Assembly (NCBI GenBank): GCA_009602725.1 | Contig: WELB01000116.1 | Location: 195,308-214,412, forward strand | Direction of reading: 5' to 3' | Length of the DNA stretch: 19,105 nt | From: Spirogloea muscicola | Taxonomy: Eukaryota; Streptophyta; Zygnematophyceae; Spirogloeales; Spirogloeaceae | Shown here: one piece after another, positions 1 to 7,130 of the stretch | Numbering within the stretch: the stretch's first letter is position 1 | Layout: each line of letters opens with the position of its first letter | Made by a program: the position numbers and the translations under genes | Notes under the pieces: model-generated | The model's database searches: none | Told to the model about the DNA's origin: nothing | Seen by the model: the letters and a program-made list of their open reading frames with translations, nothing else

Positions 1-8
1 CGCAGGCC

Positions 9-43
<35 letters not shown>
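9..43. repeat. (CCG)n triplet run at left edge
   Basis: About eleven CCG/GCC units run uninterrupted near the window edge. In the plus-strand frame starting at base 2 the run reads as poly-alanine and stays open until a TAA at 86-88, so it could be the alanine-rich C-terminus of a plus-strand gene entering from the left. Equally it could be GC-rich leader sequence of a minus-strand gene lying to the left. Nothing here distinguishes the two. Similar triplet runs flank the starts of the two divergent genes in this window. Confidence 0.8.
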
Positions 44-45
<2 letters not shown>

Positions 46-88
46 GGCGAGGGCCCGAGCTGCAGCCGCAGTGGGGCCGAAGCCCTAA

Positions 89-1071
89 AACCTTAACCCC
101 AAACTGGACTGCCAGGAATCCTGCTCTGGCCCGTCAAATACCGGGGTCTTTCAGTCCGACGAGTACGCCTCGAATCCTGGACGCTGAACCCCCGACTGTG
201 CTGCCTGTATGAGAGAAGGTGCCCAGTGAAGAATCAAGCATTTTCTCATGTACTTAGGCTCTCTCTCACGTATTCTAGGGGTTGACTACACACACTAGCC
301 GTAGCAGCGACTTTCTCGGCAGAATGACCAACCCTTCCATGTTGATGCTTCCCCGCAACACTTCCATTCGTCCATTTGGACTGGCCCTGGACAGCCACCG
401 CCGTCTCTGATGTGAACAACGTGCTGCTCTATCTTGAGAGCACTCCATCCCTAGTAGAGAGCGAGCTCCTTCCCTGGTGGAGAGTAAGCTCCTTCAGAGT
501 GGGCGAGGGTTGTGCTGAAGTAGCTTATGGACACTGCTGCTGAACCCCCCCCTACGTTTCTCACAGCTCCTCGCCCGAGGCCTGGGGCTGATCAAACATC
601 CCATGCCAGGCCCCGGGCAACGCCCCTCATAACAGAGCCGTGGCAAAGATCACCAGAAATCGCCGCAGCTTGAAGGGGTGATTGTGGCACGAATACCCCA
701 GGCGTGGTTTAGGGCATTGCACGAGGGTCCTTGATGGCGGTCCTGCCTTCGCAGCTTTGCGATGCATTCTGACTTGCGGCACACGAATCTGAAGGCTGAC
801 CGTGGCATCGGCCATGTGTAGCTGGCTTGTGGACGTGTCTAGGCGCCAGCGGTCTTGGGCTGCTACCTTGTCTATGATCAAAAGGCCGCCACCGATGACA
901 CTGATTCCGACATGCTTTGCACGGCATAATAGCACATATGCAAGGCTGCTTCAGCCTGGCAAGTCACGTCAGCACTATCTGCTGTCTAAGTGCGAGCAGA
1001 TTTAGCATGCTCGTGCACGGCGATTGTATTCCAGTGCTTGGAGTTGGCGGAGGTACAACTATGATTGCAAC
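89..1071. other. Flank with no recognisable gene (probable 3' UTR of the zinc-finger gene plus intergenic)
   Basis: No conserved protein block or RNA gene is recognised on either strand. The short open frames here (for example minus strand 627-935) show low-complexity or unremarkable translations and no family motif. The part nearest 1071 lies immediately downstream of the ZC3H15-like stop codon and is presumably its 3' UTR. I did not find a TGTAA- or AATAAA-type signal that would fix its end. A loose ~22-bp direct repeat with the shared core GAGCTCCTTC/TAAGCTCCTTC lies at about 454-500. Confidence 0.6.
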
Positions 1072-4068
1072 TCAGGAGTCATCCAAGGAGGTCTTAGCGA
1101 TGCTCTCTTCCAAGGAGGTCTTTGCAATGCTCTCCTCCAGATCGTCCAACTCCTCTGGATCCAACTCATCATCGTCTTCGGCTAGGAAGGCGACGTCGTC
1201 CTCGCTAATGCCAGCCAGCAGAGCATGAACCCCGCCATTCTGTGATGGGAGGGTCGAGGGGCCTGCCTCATCGTGGGGCTTGTGACTTTGCTGCAACAGG
1301 CATGATAAGTGTATGACATGTTTAGCTCTTCAGAAGCCCTCAGAATGGAATGTGCCAAAAATTTTGTCTGCAGGATTCAGATCATCAAGAGCAACAGTAG
1401 CCCTGACAAAGAGCAACCGCAATACAGACAAGTCCCTTAAGCAGCCACAAACGCCAGGTCAAATTGTTGGTAACAAGCACCATATTGCAGCATGAGGAGT
1501 AAGCAGGACTGTGGAGGACCTCGTCTTGTTGTGGTGGTCTCTGCTCAGCAACATTCTCCTCGTCTACTTCCTCGCGCTCGTATGCATCATAAGCATCACC
1601 GTCATCCACAAAGAGGCTAGCATCGGAAAGGAAGAGCTCGCGGCCACTGTTGCAAGGAAGAACCACTTGTCAGTAAGTCGTCTGCAAGTAGTTCTGCTCA
1701 TAGGTCAAGCTAAGACGAGAAAGAAGCAACATGGATGCATGCTCCGAAGCAAGAAAGTAGGCTCTGAAGTATCAAGAGCTCAAGCACGCAGCTTCAAACC
1801 CAAAGAGTTGTAGAAATAATTGCTGCCTTGTTGTAACAAGTACCAACCAGTGCATGCAAACAAGAGCTCAGCCTAACTCCCACGTAGGCAGCTAGCAAAC
1901 GGGCAGGCCAGGGATACCTCATGCGGTCAGCCTTTGCACGATCCTGCTGTTTGGTGGCAAGCTCTGCATCCTTCTTTTCCCTTTTCTTATTCTTCCATTC
2001 TGCAAAAGTTTCCGCATTTAATGGTGTGGAGCTAGATGTCTTGTGGCGCTGCACAAAAGTCACAGCAATGCCCAAGCAAGGAGCATGTCAGATGCGTCTT
2101 GGATAGGCAATGAAGACCTCAGCTATGTGAACTGCCAGAAAACTCTTACCATTGAGGACCAACTTGGCAACATACCACCGATGAAGTGCATGCACGAGGT
2201 GTGCATGCACAAGGTATGCTAGGCCAACCCCACCTGCTCCTCAATCTCCTCCTCTATTGACAGCTTGTTTGACTCCTCTTCCAATAATGCCTTCATCTGT
2301 GATTTGAGTATGTAGCCAGGCGGGAGTGCATGCCGATACATGCAATCTTTGCCACCATTTGGGCAAGTCCAAAACCAGCCATACTGCTTCTTCTCCACTG
2401 CTTCCAAAAAGTGTTTGCATACCTGGCAGCAAAACAGGGGCCCACTCTGTCAGAGACCTTTTATAAGTCAACAGAAACCGGAAGTTACGATTCCATTGAC
2501 ATGGTATACTGGTTTGACAACAATGCTGTTACTTTGCATGGACTGACGCAAGAGCGTAGCCTGGTCAGCATTCTGTACAGCTATCTTTGATCAGTACAAT
2601 ACCATGTCATATTCTACGTCCAGTGATCGTCAATTGCAGTAAGATGCATACAATGTCTGTCTGCTTGTTTTGGTTCTGGAATTCCTTGCTCTTGGTCTGC
2701 ACCACTGACTCCAGTTTCTCCTGGTCCCAATCTTCCATAGTATCTGCGAAACTCAAGACAACCAACGGCTTTTGTCATGGCAGCTGCATTTGAGCACTAT
2801 GTGCAAGCATATAATGATGTCCAGCAGAACATCATGCATTCATATATGTTTCTGACAGAGTCTCATCTAGGGAGACAAGTCAAGCTGCTTCCTCTTCCCA
2901 TAGCAGGATTGAAACAAAAGCTGGAAGTCGTCATACCTTCCTCTTCATCTCGTTGGTCACTGTACATGTCAATCTTCTCCCCCTTCCGTTCCACACTGCC
3001 GACGCAGTTCTTTATTCAGAAACCCACAGCTTTCTATAAGTCGATCCTAAGGGTTGCTCTACGCCTGCACAGCACCTGATTGTGCCGTTGTATATACCTA
3101 GAAGCAAAACCACGTCACAACCTAAGGACGACAAAAGGTTTGAGAATTCACCTGAGATCATGTGAGAACTTGCACTTGAAGCCCTTCGTGCACTGACCTC
3201 GCCGAAAGAACTCGCACACAATGGACTTTGGGTCAACACCTGCAAAATACACAGGAGCTGATTGACTACATTTTGACCTTGTCCTGATGATACTGCAGCA
3301 TGTTATCCATGTTGACTGGAGCTCTGTAGTATATGTCCTTCATATACATCACAAGTAGTGCTCCTTGGCACGAGTGGCCTTCTCAAGCACTTGTTCTCCT
3401 GACTCAGTTGACACTTGCAGATGCTCCCATGCATCCACGCTGCTTATCCATGCTATGAGTCCATGAAAAATGCTTGTGATGCCTCATGATGCCATACCCA
3501 CGGGGACCTTGGGCTGGCTGATGGCCACTCTGAACAGGTCATTGAGCTCCCTGTCTCTGGCTGCCTCCTCCTCCTTTCGCTTCTGCAGAATGCCAGGGCC
3601 AAAGAGTAGCAGGCAAATGGCTTGTGAGCTCAGCAGACAGAGACACAACCGGCCAACAGTGCAACTATCGCCACCGTCAGCTCCAGGCAGTCTGTGGACC
3701 TTTAGCATCCTCACCCTCGTCAGACACAACCTGAAAGGGACAACCAGCAAGCGGGCCAACACAACAGGTGGGGTAAACCCCAAACCTCAAACCCGTCGCT
3801 GCAGCACACTCTGCCAACCCATTGGTCTGATGGCGGGGCCTAGAGGGCGCGAGATGCCCCGGCGGCGCACCTTGGCGATGGTCTTCTGGTCGTCGGCGGG
3901 GTTCTGCTTCTTGATGCTGGCGGCGGTGCTCTGCTGCAGGTTCTGCACGTGCTTCTGCACTTTGGAGCTCTTGTTCTTGTTCTTGAGGCCGAACGTCTTG
4001 TCCTCCACCTGCTTCTGCTTCTTCGCCACCTCCGCCTTGGCCGCCGCCGGCGGCTTCTTCGGCGGCAT
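1072..4068 (-). CDS. ZC3H15: CCCH zinc-finger protein, ZC3H15/DFRP1 (Tma46) family, 9 exons, 395 aa
   Basis: Exons in coding order: 4068-3871, 3582-3498, 3239-3152, 2995-2937, 2743-2652, 2422-2234, 2048-1918, 1646-1520, 1290-1072. All eight introns are GT-AG and phases match; 1188 nt closes exactly on TGA. The start opens with MPPKK and the family block [11 protein letters not shown] (residues 21-31). Zinc finger 1 is C103-x7-C111-x5-C117-x3-H121 within a [13 protein letters not shown] context. Zinc finger 2 is C176-x17-C194-x6-C201-x3-H205, including [19 protein letters not shown]. It is followed by ALPPGY and the [11 protein letters not shown] block (about 283-293) typical of plant members. 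The C-terminus is very acidic. Family knowledge: the protein binds and stabilises the GTPase DRG1 (yeast Rbg1) and associates with ribosomes in the cytosol. The length is close to human (426 aa). A 27-bp in-frame duplication near the C-terminus is described separately. The gene is head to head with DIS3 across a retroelement-filled spacer. Confidence 0.95.
1079..1135 (-). repeat. 27-bp tandem duplication inside the last ZC3H15 exon
   Basis: On the minus strand the coding sequence encodes EESIAKTSL twice back to back, followed by DDS and the stop. The two nucleotide copies differ at only a few positions, so the duplication looks fairly recent. The unit length of nine codons keeps the frame and lengthens the acidic tail. 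Boundaries are approximate within the repeat. Confidence 0.85.
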
Positions 4069-4330
4069 GGCCGCCGCCGCGACCGCCGCCGCCGCCGCAG
4101 CCTCTCCCCAGAGGGCTCTCCCCTCCGTCGACAGTCAGAGCGACGGGCGGCGATGGCGCCGGGCCGCCGCAAGCGGAGGCAGCCGCGCCGCAACGAAGAG
4201 CTGCCTGCGTCTAGCCGCACCTGGTCGAGTGCCGGCGCCGCGAATCGCGGCGCACGGCGCGGCGCTGGCGGCGGTGCGGGCGGCGGCGGCCCCGGGGGAG
4301 ACGAAGAGGCCAGTCTGTCGAACTCTTAGA
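4069..4330 (+). other. GC-rich leader/promoter region with doubtful small ORF (4153-4329)
   Basis: Immediately upstream of the ZC3H15 start lies a run of GCC/GCG triplets (about 4066-4101), probably 5' UTR or promoter-proximal DNA. On the plus strand an ATG at 4153 opens a 58-codon frame ending in TAG at 4329. Its product begins MAPGRRKRRQPRRNEE, then becomes Gly/Ala-rich and ends acidic. I recognise no family. It could be a small divergent gene, the first exon of a gene disrupted by the neighbouring retroelement insertions, or a chance frame in GC-rich DNA. GC-rich sequence readily gives spurious open frames, so I do not call it as a gene. Confidence 0.3.
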
Positions 4331-4490
4331 TAACCTGAACAAATTACCGACTAAACTAGAGATCTAATCAGGGCGGTCCGCTCTTCCTTATGTCGCGCAA
4401 GGTAATATGCGTTTGTCTACCCGCCGTATGCACCCTGGCTGCCATTTACAGCCGCTGCTTTTAGTATCGGCAATCGCCATCTCTTACTTC
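4331..4490. other. Short AT-richer spacer before the retroelement array
   Basis: No conserved feature is recognised. It separates the GC-rich leader of the zinc-finger gene from the first retroelement-derived copy. A chance ATG followed by four codons and a GT donor-like sequence (about 4391-4405) was noted but has no supporting downstream exon. Confidence 0.5.
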
Positions 4491-4651
4491 CACTCGTAAC
4501 TACTAAGTGGTCCATCCTCCCCCGTTCTGCCATAGCCTCTTCAGGCCCCGCAGTCGCTGCTGAGCTCGTAGTTTGGCCCCTTCGAACCTTGTCAATTCTT
4601 TTCGGGCTGGCTTCTCACAGCCCTTGCCCCCATTGGGAGAGCCACTTCTTC
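4491..4651 (+). repeat. Retroelement 3'-end module, copy 1 (plus orientation, 5'-truncated)
   Basis: The sequence begins within the last codons of the retroelement reading frame (the TRNY-stop end) and continues through GTGGTCCATCCTCCCC, GGCCCCGCAGTCGCTGC, TTCGAACCTTGTCAATTC and GGGCTGGCTTCTCACAGCCC to CCATTGGGAGAGCCACTTCTTC. This is the sequence that follows the stop codon of the longer minus-strand fragment at 5192. A copy that keeps only the extreme 3' end is what 5'-truncated insertion by a non-LTR retrotransposon leaves behind. It carries the TAA stop version seen in the long copy rather than the TGA of the inverted copy. No poly(A) is seen; the end is a short TTC-type run. Confidence 0.85.
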
Positions 4652-4769
4652 CACTCGGTACACTGAGGGAGCGGGAAATCCAGCTCGTACTGTCCCGACG
4701 TGTGCTCGTCGGACCGTTGACAATTCTCTTCGGACCTTGTCCATTTCTTTGGGCTGGCCTCTCCCAGCT
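4652..4769 (+). repeat. Diverged partial module and filler between copies 1 and 2
   Basis: The second half (about 4715-4769) carries a diverged version of the module: GACAATTCTCTTCGGACCTTGTC, then TTTGGGCTGGCCTCTCCCAGC, comparable with CTTGTCAATTCTTTTCGGGCTGGCTTCTCACAGC elsewhere. The first half (4652-4714) shows no clear match to other parts of the window. Confidence 0.5.
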
Positions 4770-4936
4770 CTCAGGTATATCGTATGCGCTTGTCCGTCTC
4801 CCTCCAGCGGTCCATGGCCCACGCCTTGCATCTGCGTGCTGGCCGTGCTCTCGCTGCGGCCTCCGGCTTTCGTCAGGGGGATAGTTTTCTGGCATCTAGT
4901 CTGTCGGATGTGAGGCTCCTCACTCGTCACTACTGA
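4770..4936 (+). pseudogene. Inverted partial copy of the retroelement C-terminus (54 codons)
   Basis: From CAG at 4772 to TGA at 4934-4936 the plus strand encodes the same last 54 residues as the minus-strand fragment: QVYRMRLSVSLQRS at the start and SLSDVRLLTRHY at the end. Differences are few: SFLASS against SLPAAS, RHY against RNY, and stop TGA against TAA. The two copies therefore share a recent common source. No upstream coding sequence or start belongs to it, so it is a 5'-truncated fragment. It forms the left arm of a large inverted repeat with 5063-5358. Confidence 0.85.
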
Positions 4937-5016
4937 GTGGTCCATCCTCCCCCGTTCTGCCATAGCCTCTTCAGGCTTCCTTCTTTTCGGGCTGGCTTCT
5001 CACAGCCCTTGCCCCC
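4937..5016 (+). repeat. Retroelement 3'-end module, copy 2, internally deleted
   Basis: This follows the TGA of the 4770-4936 fragment and matches copy 1 through GTGGTCCATCCTCCCC and CATAGCCTCTTCAGG. The next ~50 nt of copy 1 (4546-4595) are replaced by five bases (4976-4980). It resumes at TTCTTTTCGGGCTGGCTTCTCAC and ends at the palindrome centre. Confidence 0.85.
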
Positions 5017-5062
5017 ATTGGGAGAAGAAGTGGCTCTCCATTGGGAGAAGAAGTGGCTCTCC
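5017..5062. repeat. 23-bp perfect tandem duplication at the centre of the inverted repeat
   Basis: The unit beginning ATTGGGAGAAGAAGTGG and ending CTCTCC occurs at 5017-5039 and again at 5040-5062 without mismatch. It sits exactly between the inverted arms 4770-5016 and 5063-5358. The unit is itself a collapsed module tip, because ATTGGGAGA is the plus-orientation end and AGAAGTGGCTCTCC the minus-orientation end. The join probably formed by fold-back or end joining at short homology. Confidence 0.9.
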
Positions 5063-5191
5063 CAATGGGGGCAAGGGCTGTGAGAAGCCAGCCCGAAAAG
5101 AATTGACAAGGTTCGAAGGGGCCAAACTACGAGCTAAGCAGCGACTGCGGGGCCTGAAGAGGCTATGGCAGAACGGGGGAGGATGGACCAC
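5063..5191 (-). repeat. Retroelement 3'-end module, copy 3 (minus orientation), 3' flank of the long fragment
   Basis: Read on the minus strand, this directly follows the TAA of the 337-codon fragment and continues without a break through the full module. It includes the ~50 nt missing from copy 2. It therefore defines the natural order of the element: coding end, stop, module. It is the right arm of the inverted repeat together with the last codons of the coding fragment. Confidence 0.9.
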
Positions 5192-6205
5192 TTAGTAGTT
5201 ACGAGTGAGGAGCCTCACATCCGACAGACTAGCTGCCGGTAAACTATCCCCCTGACGAAAGCCAGAGGCCGCAGCGAGAGCACGGCCAGCACGCAGATGC
5301 AAGGCGTGGGCCATGGACCGCTGGAGGGAGACGGACAAGCGCATACGATACACCTGAGCACACGAGCCAGCGGCGTTGAAGTCAGCCGGCTCACCGCGCC
5401 TGCGGGACACAGCGCGCCGTGCAAGCCTGGCCAACAGGTCGAGCCAGTGGGATCCGAGAGCCCCATGCACGTCCACAGCCAGGGGGACGAACTCGTCGGC
5501 AGCCGGGTGGTCGGCGTGTTTGGCCGCCTTGCTGCGAGCGGCCTTTGCCGCAGCGTGGCCAGCCCGCGAGGCAGAAAGGCCCGGGTTGGAGCGGTCGACC
5601 ACATCAGTGGTGACCACATCGGCAATGATGCGCCTGCCACCGCCCGTCGTGGACGCCACCAGGTCGACGCGGCGCGTGTGGAGTCCGTCGGCCCTCTGGA
5701 GGATGGGCATGACAGAAGTATTCTCCATCGCAACTGTGTATCCGGCCTCCTGAAAGATGCCGAACATACCGTCGCGGAGGAGATCGTGAGCGGCTGTGCG
5801 CTCGCCGCCAGTGGCGCAGCGAAGGATATGCGCCGCTAGCTCCGCCGGGTCCGTCGACCGCTCCCCACACTCACACTGCAGCACGCCAAGCAGACAGGGC
5901 GGGGGAAGACCCAACAGGCGATGGGTGGCCGTACGGAAGAGTTCGTCCGGCATCCTGAGGGCGTCGTATAGGGGGAGCGCGGACAGCCAGGCTGCCGCGC
6001 CAGGGGAGGCGGCCGACAGTAGCCGAGCATGGCCTCGCACGTCTGTGGGAGGGAGGAGCTGCAGCGTGGCCGTGAAGGACGCCTTGTCAACTGCCGCCAT
6101 GTACCGCGCCTGCGCTTGCGAGTCGGGGGAGTGGGCAAGGTGGGCAAACGGGACCACGCTCTCGGCGAGGGCAGGGTGCTCCGCAAGTAGCTCGTCTTGA
6201 GCTGA
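5192..6205 (-). pseudogene. 5'-truncated C-terminal fragment of a retroelement polyprotein (zinc knuckle + nuclease-like region)
   Basis: The open frame 6286-5192 gives 364 codons, but the first 27 are antisense of an adjoining module copy, so the true fragment starts near codon 28 (6205). It resembles the region downstream of reverse transcriptase in retroelement proteins common in algal genomes. Features in the 364-residue numbering: GAAAWLSALPLYDAL (96-110); LFRTATHRLLGLPPP (116-130); a CxC-x12-H-x3-C cluster (C138, C140, H153, C157); then TRRVDLVASTTGGGRRIIAD (204-223), with D208 and D223 placed like acidic residues of a restriction-like nuclease; then FVPLAVDVHGALG and a basic helical tail. 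No reverse-transcriptase YADD-type motif lies in the window, so the element is incomplete and cannot be autonomous. The exact clade is uncertain; family assignment rests on motif order recalled from related proteins, not on a search. Confidence 0.75.
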
Positions 6206-6345
6206 GCATTGGGAGAGCCACTTCTTCTTCTTCAGGCCCCGCAGTCGCTGCTTAGCTCGTAGTTTGGCCCTTTCGAACCTTGTCAATTCTTTTCGGGCTG
6301 GCTTCTCACAGCCCTTGCCCCCATTGGGAGAGCCACTTCTTCTTC
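6206..6345 (+). repeat. Retroelement module, copy 4 (plus orientation), at the truncated 5' end of the fragment
   Basis: It begins abruptly at CATTGGGAGAGCCACTTCTTC, fused to the truncated coding fragment, then a TTC run joins GGCCCCGCAGTCGCTGC and a second pass through the module ending at about 6345. Its orientation is opposite to copy 3, so the coding fragment is bracketed by the module in inverted orientation, resembling terminal inverted repeats. Antisense reading of this copy supplies the first 27 codons of the apparent 364-codon frame. Confidence 0.85.
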
Positions 6346-6442
6346 ATTAGGAGAGCCACTTCTTCTTCAGGCCCCGCAGTCGCTGCTTAGCTCGTAGTTT
6401 GGCCCCTCCGAACCTTGTCATCATTTTCGGGCTGGCTTCTCA
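6346..6442 (+). repeat. Retroelement module, copy 5 (plus orientation, tandem to copy 4)
   Basis: TTAGGAGAGCCACTTCTTC leads into TTCAGGCCCCGCAGTCGC and continues to GGGCTGGCTTCTCACA, where it stops abruptly and meets the inverted copy 6. It carries small differences from copy 4 (CCCCTCCGAACC, CATCATTTTCGGG). Copies 4 and 5 are joined head to tail at the same CTTCTTCAGG junction. Confidence 0.85.
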
Positions 6443-6536
6443 CAATGAAGAAGAAGTGGCTCTCCCAATGGGGGCAAGGGCTGTGAGAAGCCAGCCCGAA
6501 AAGAATTGACAAGGTTCGAAGGGGCCAAACTGCTTG
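6443..6536 (-). repeat. Retroelement module, copy 6 (minus orientation)
   Basis: GAAGAAGAAGTGGCTCTCCC, then the complement of the module through AATTGACAAGGTTCGAAGG to GGGGCCAAACT, where homology ends. It is head to head with copy 5, giving a second smaller inverted pair (about 6296-6442 against 6443-6536). Confidence 0.85.
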
Positions 6537-6538
6537 CT

Positions 6539-6566
6539 CCCATTGGGAGAGCCACTTCTTCCCAGC
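6539..6566 (+). repeat. Module tip, copy 7 (plus orientation, partial)
   Basis: Only the terminal part is present, CCCATTGGGAGAGCCACTTC with a TTCCC ending, directly after inverted copy 6. It marks the right boundary of the highly similar copies; further right only diverged versions are found. Confidence 0.8.
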
Positions 6567-6594
6567 CACCAGTTAACCTGGCCGGCCTTGCTTG

Positions 6595-6925
6595 CTTCTT
6601 CGGGCTGGCTGTTCACAGCGCCCCTCCGTCATTGTGGCCCCCCTTCTCAAAGGGCGAGCACTTTCTTCGTTTTACCCTTTAGGAAGGGCTTTGCCCATTG
6701 AGGAAAGGGGCTGGAAAAGCCAGCCTTTGTTAATTCTTTTCTGGGCTGGCTTTTTCCAGACCCTCAATGGGCGAGCCCTTCTCTCAAAAAAGAAGGAACA
6801 AAGTACGAGAAGAAGGGAGAGGTTTAGGCCTCTCCGTCCTTTTGGCCCCTTCGACCCTTCGTCAAGTTTTCTCGGGCTGGCTTCGCACAGCCCTTGCCCC
6901 CAGTGTGAGAGCCACTTCTCTTATG
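6595..6925 (+). repeat. Older, diverged module copies
   Basis: Three diverged copies are recognisable in plus orientation: TTCGGGCTGGCTGTTCACAGC near 6599, TTAATTCTTTTCTGGGCTGGC with CCCTCAATGGGCGAGCCC near 6729-6778, and TCTCGGGCTGGCTTCGCACA with AGCCCTTGCCCCCAGTG near 6870-6922. A leading TTTTGGCCCCTTCGACCC precedes the last. They are clearly less similar to one another than copies 1-7, which implies repeated insertion or duplication at this locus over time. Confidence 0.7.
6693..6772. repeat. Inverted repeat able to form a ~30-bp hairpin
   Basis: The left arm (6693-6725), GCCCATTGAGG ... GGCTGGAAAAGCCAGCC, is nearly the reverse complement of the right arm (6744-6772), GGCTGGCTTTTTCCAG ... 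TCAATGGGC, with an AT-rich loop of about 18 nt and a few unpaired bases. It lies inside the older module copies and is most simply an older head-to-head pair like copies 5 and 6. Confidence 0.75.
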
Positions 6926-7130
6926 GGAGAGCTCGTCCTTTCATTCGTTGTGTCACTCGGCCGTCGTGACTGACGCCAAGCCGTAGGACGCCGTCGTTCC
7001 TTCGGGGTCAACCAACCGGCCTGCTCGACGTTAGGGTGCAGGGTTGATTTCAAGGCTTCAAGAAACACTGAGGCTGTCCCTGCCCTTCGCAGCGCCGGTC
7101 CCTCCGGCGGCGGCGGCGGCGGCGGCCACA
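6926..7130. other. DIS3 promoter-proximal region and leader
   Basis: No repeat homology or protein block is seen between the last module copy and the DIS3 start. The final ~25 nt before the ATG are a GGC triplet run (about 7106-7126) followed by CACA. The A three bases upstream of ATG fits a good initiation context. I see no TATA-like element I would defend. Confidence 0.5.

Noticed and set aside
81-99. CCCTAAAACCTTAACCCC resembles plant-type telomere repeats
   Set aside because: It is a single imperfect stretch with no tandem array, so it is most likely chance.
3470-4333. Long plus-strand open frame (287 codons) across ZC3H15 exons 1-2
   Set aside because: It is antisense to coding exons with clear protein conservation and becomes poly-Ala/Arg in the GC-rich leader; a shadow frame.
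4391-4405. ATG plus four codons followed by a GT donor-like site, a possible first exon
   Set aside because: No matching downstream exon could be found before the retroelement array; too short to support.
5038-6345. DNA transposon with terminal inverted repeats around the coding fragment
   Set aside because: The bracketing inverted copies are the element's own 3' module, also present many times nearby without the fragment, and the coding fragment resembles a retroelement protein, not a transposase.
4491-6925. CRISPR-like array suggested by many short repeats
   Set aside because: Repeats are irregularly spaced, occur in both orientations, vary in length and adjoin retroelement coding sequence; the window is eukaryotic.
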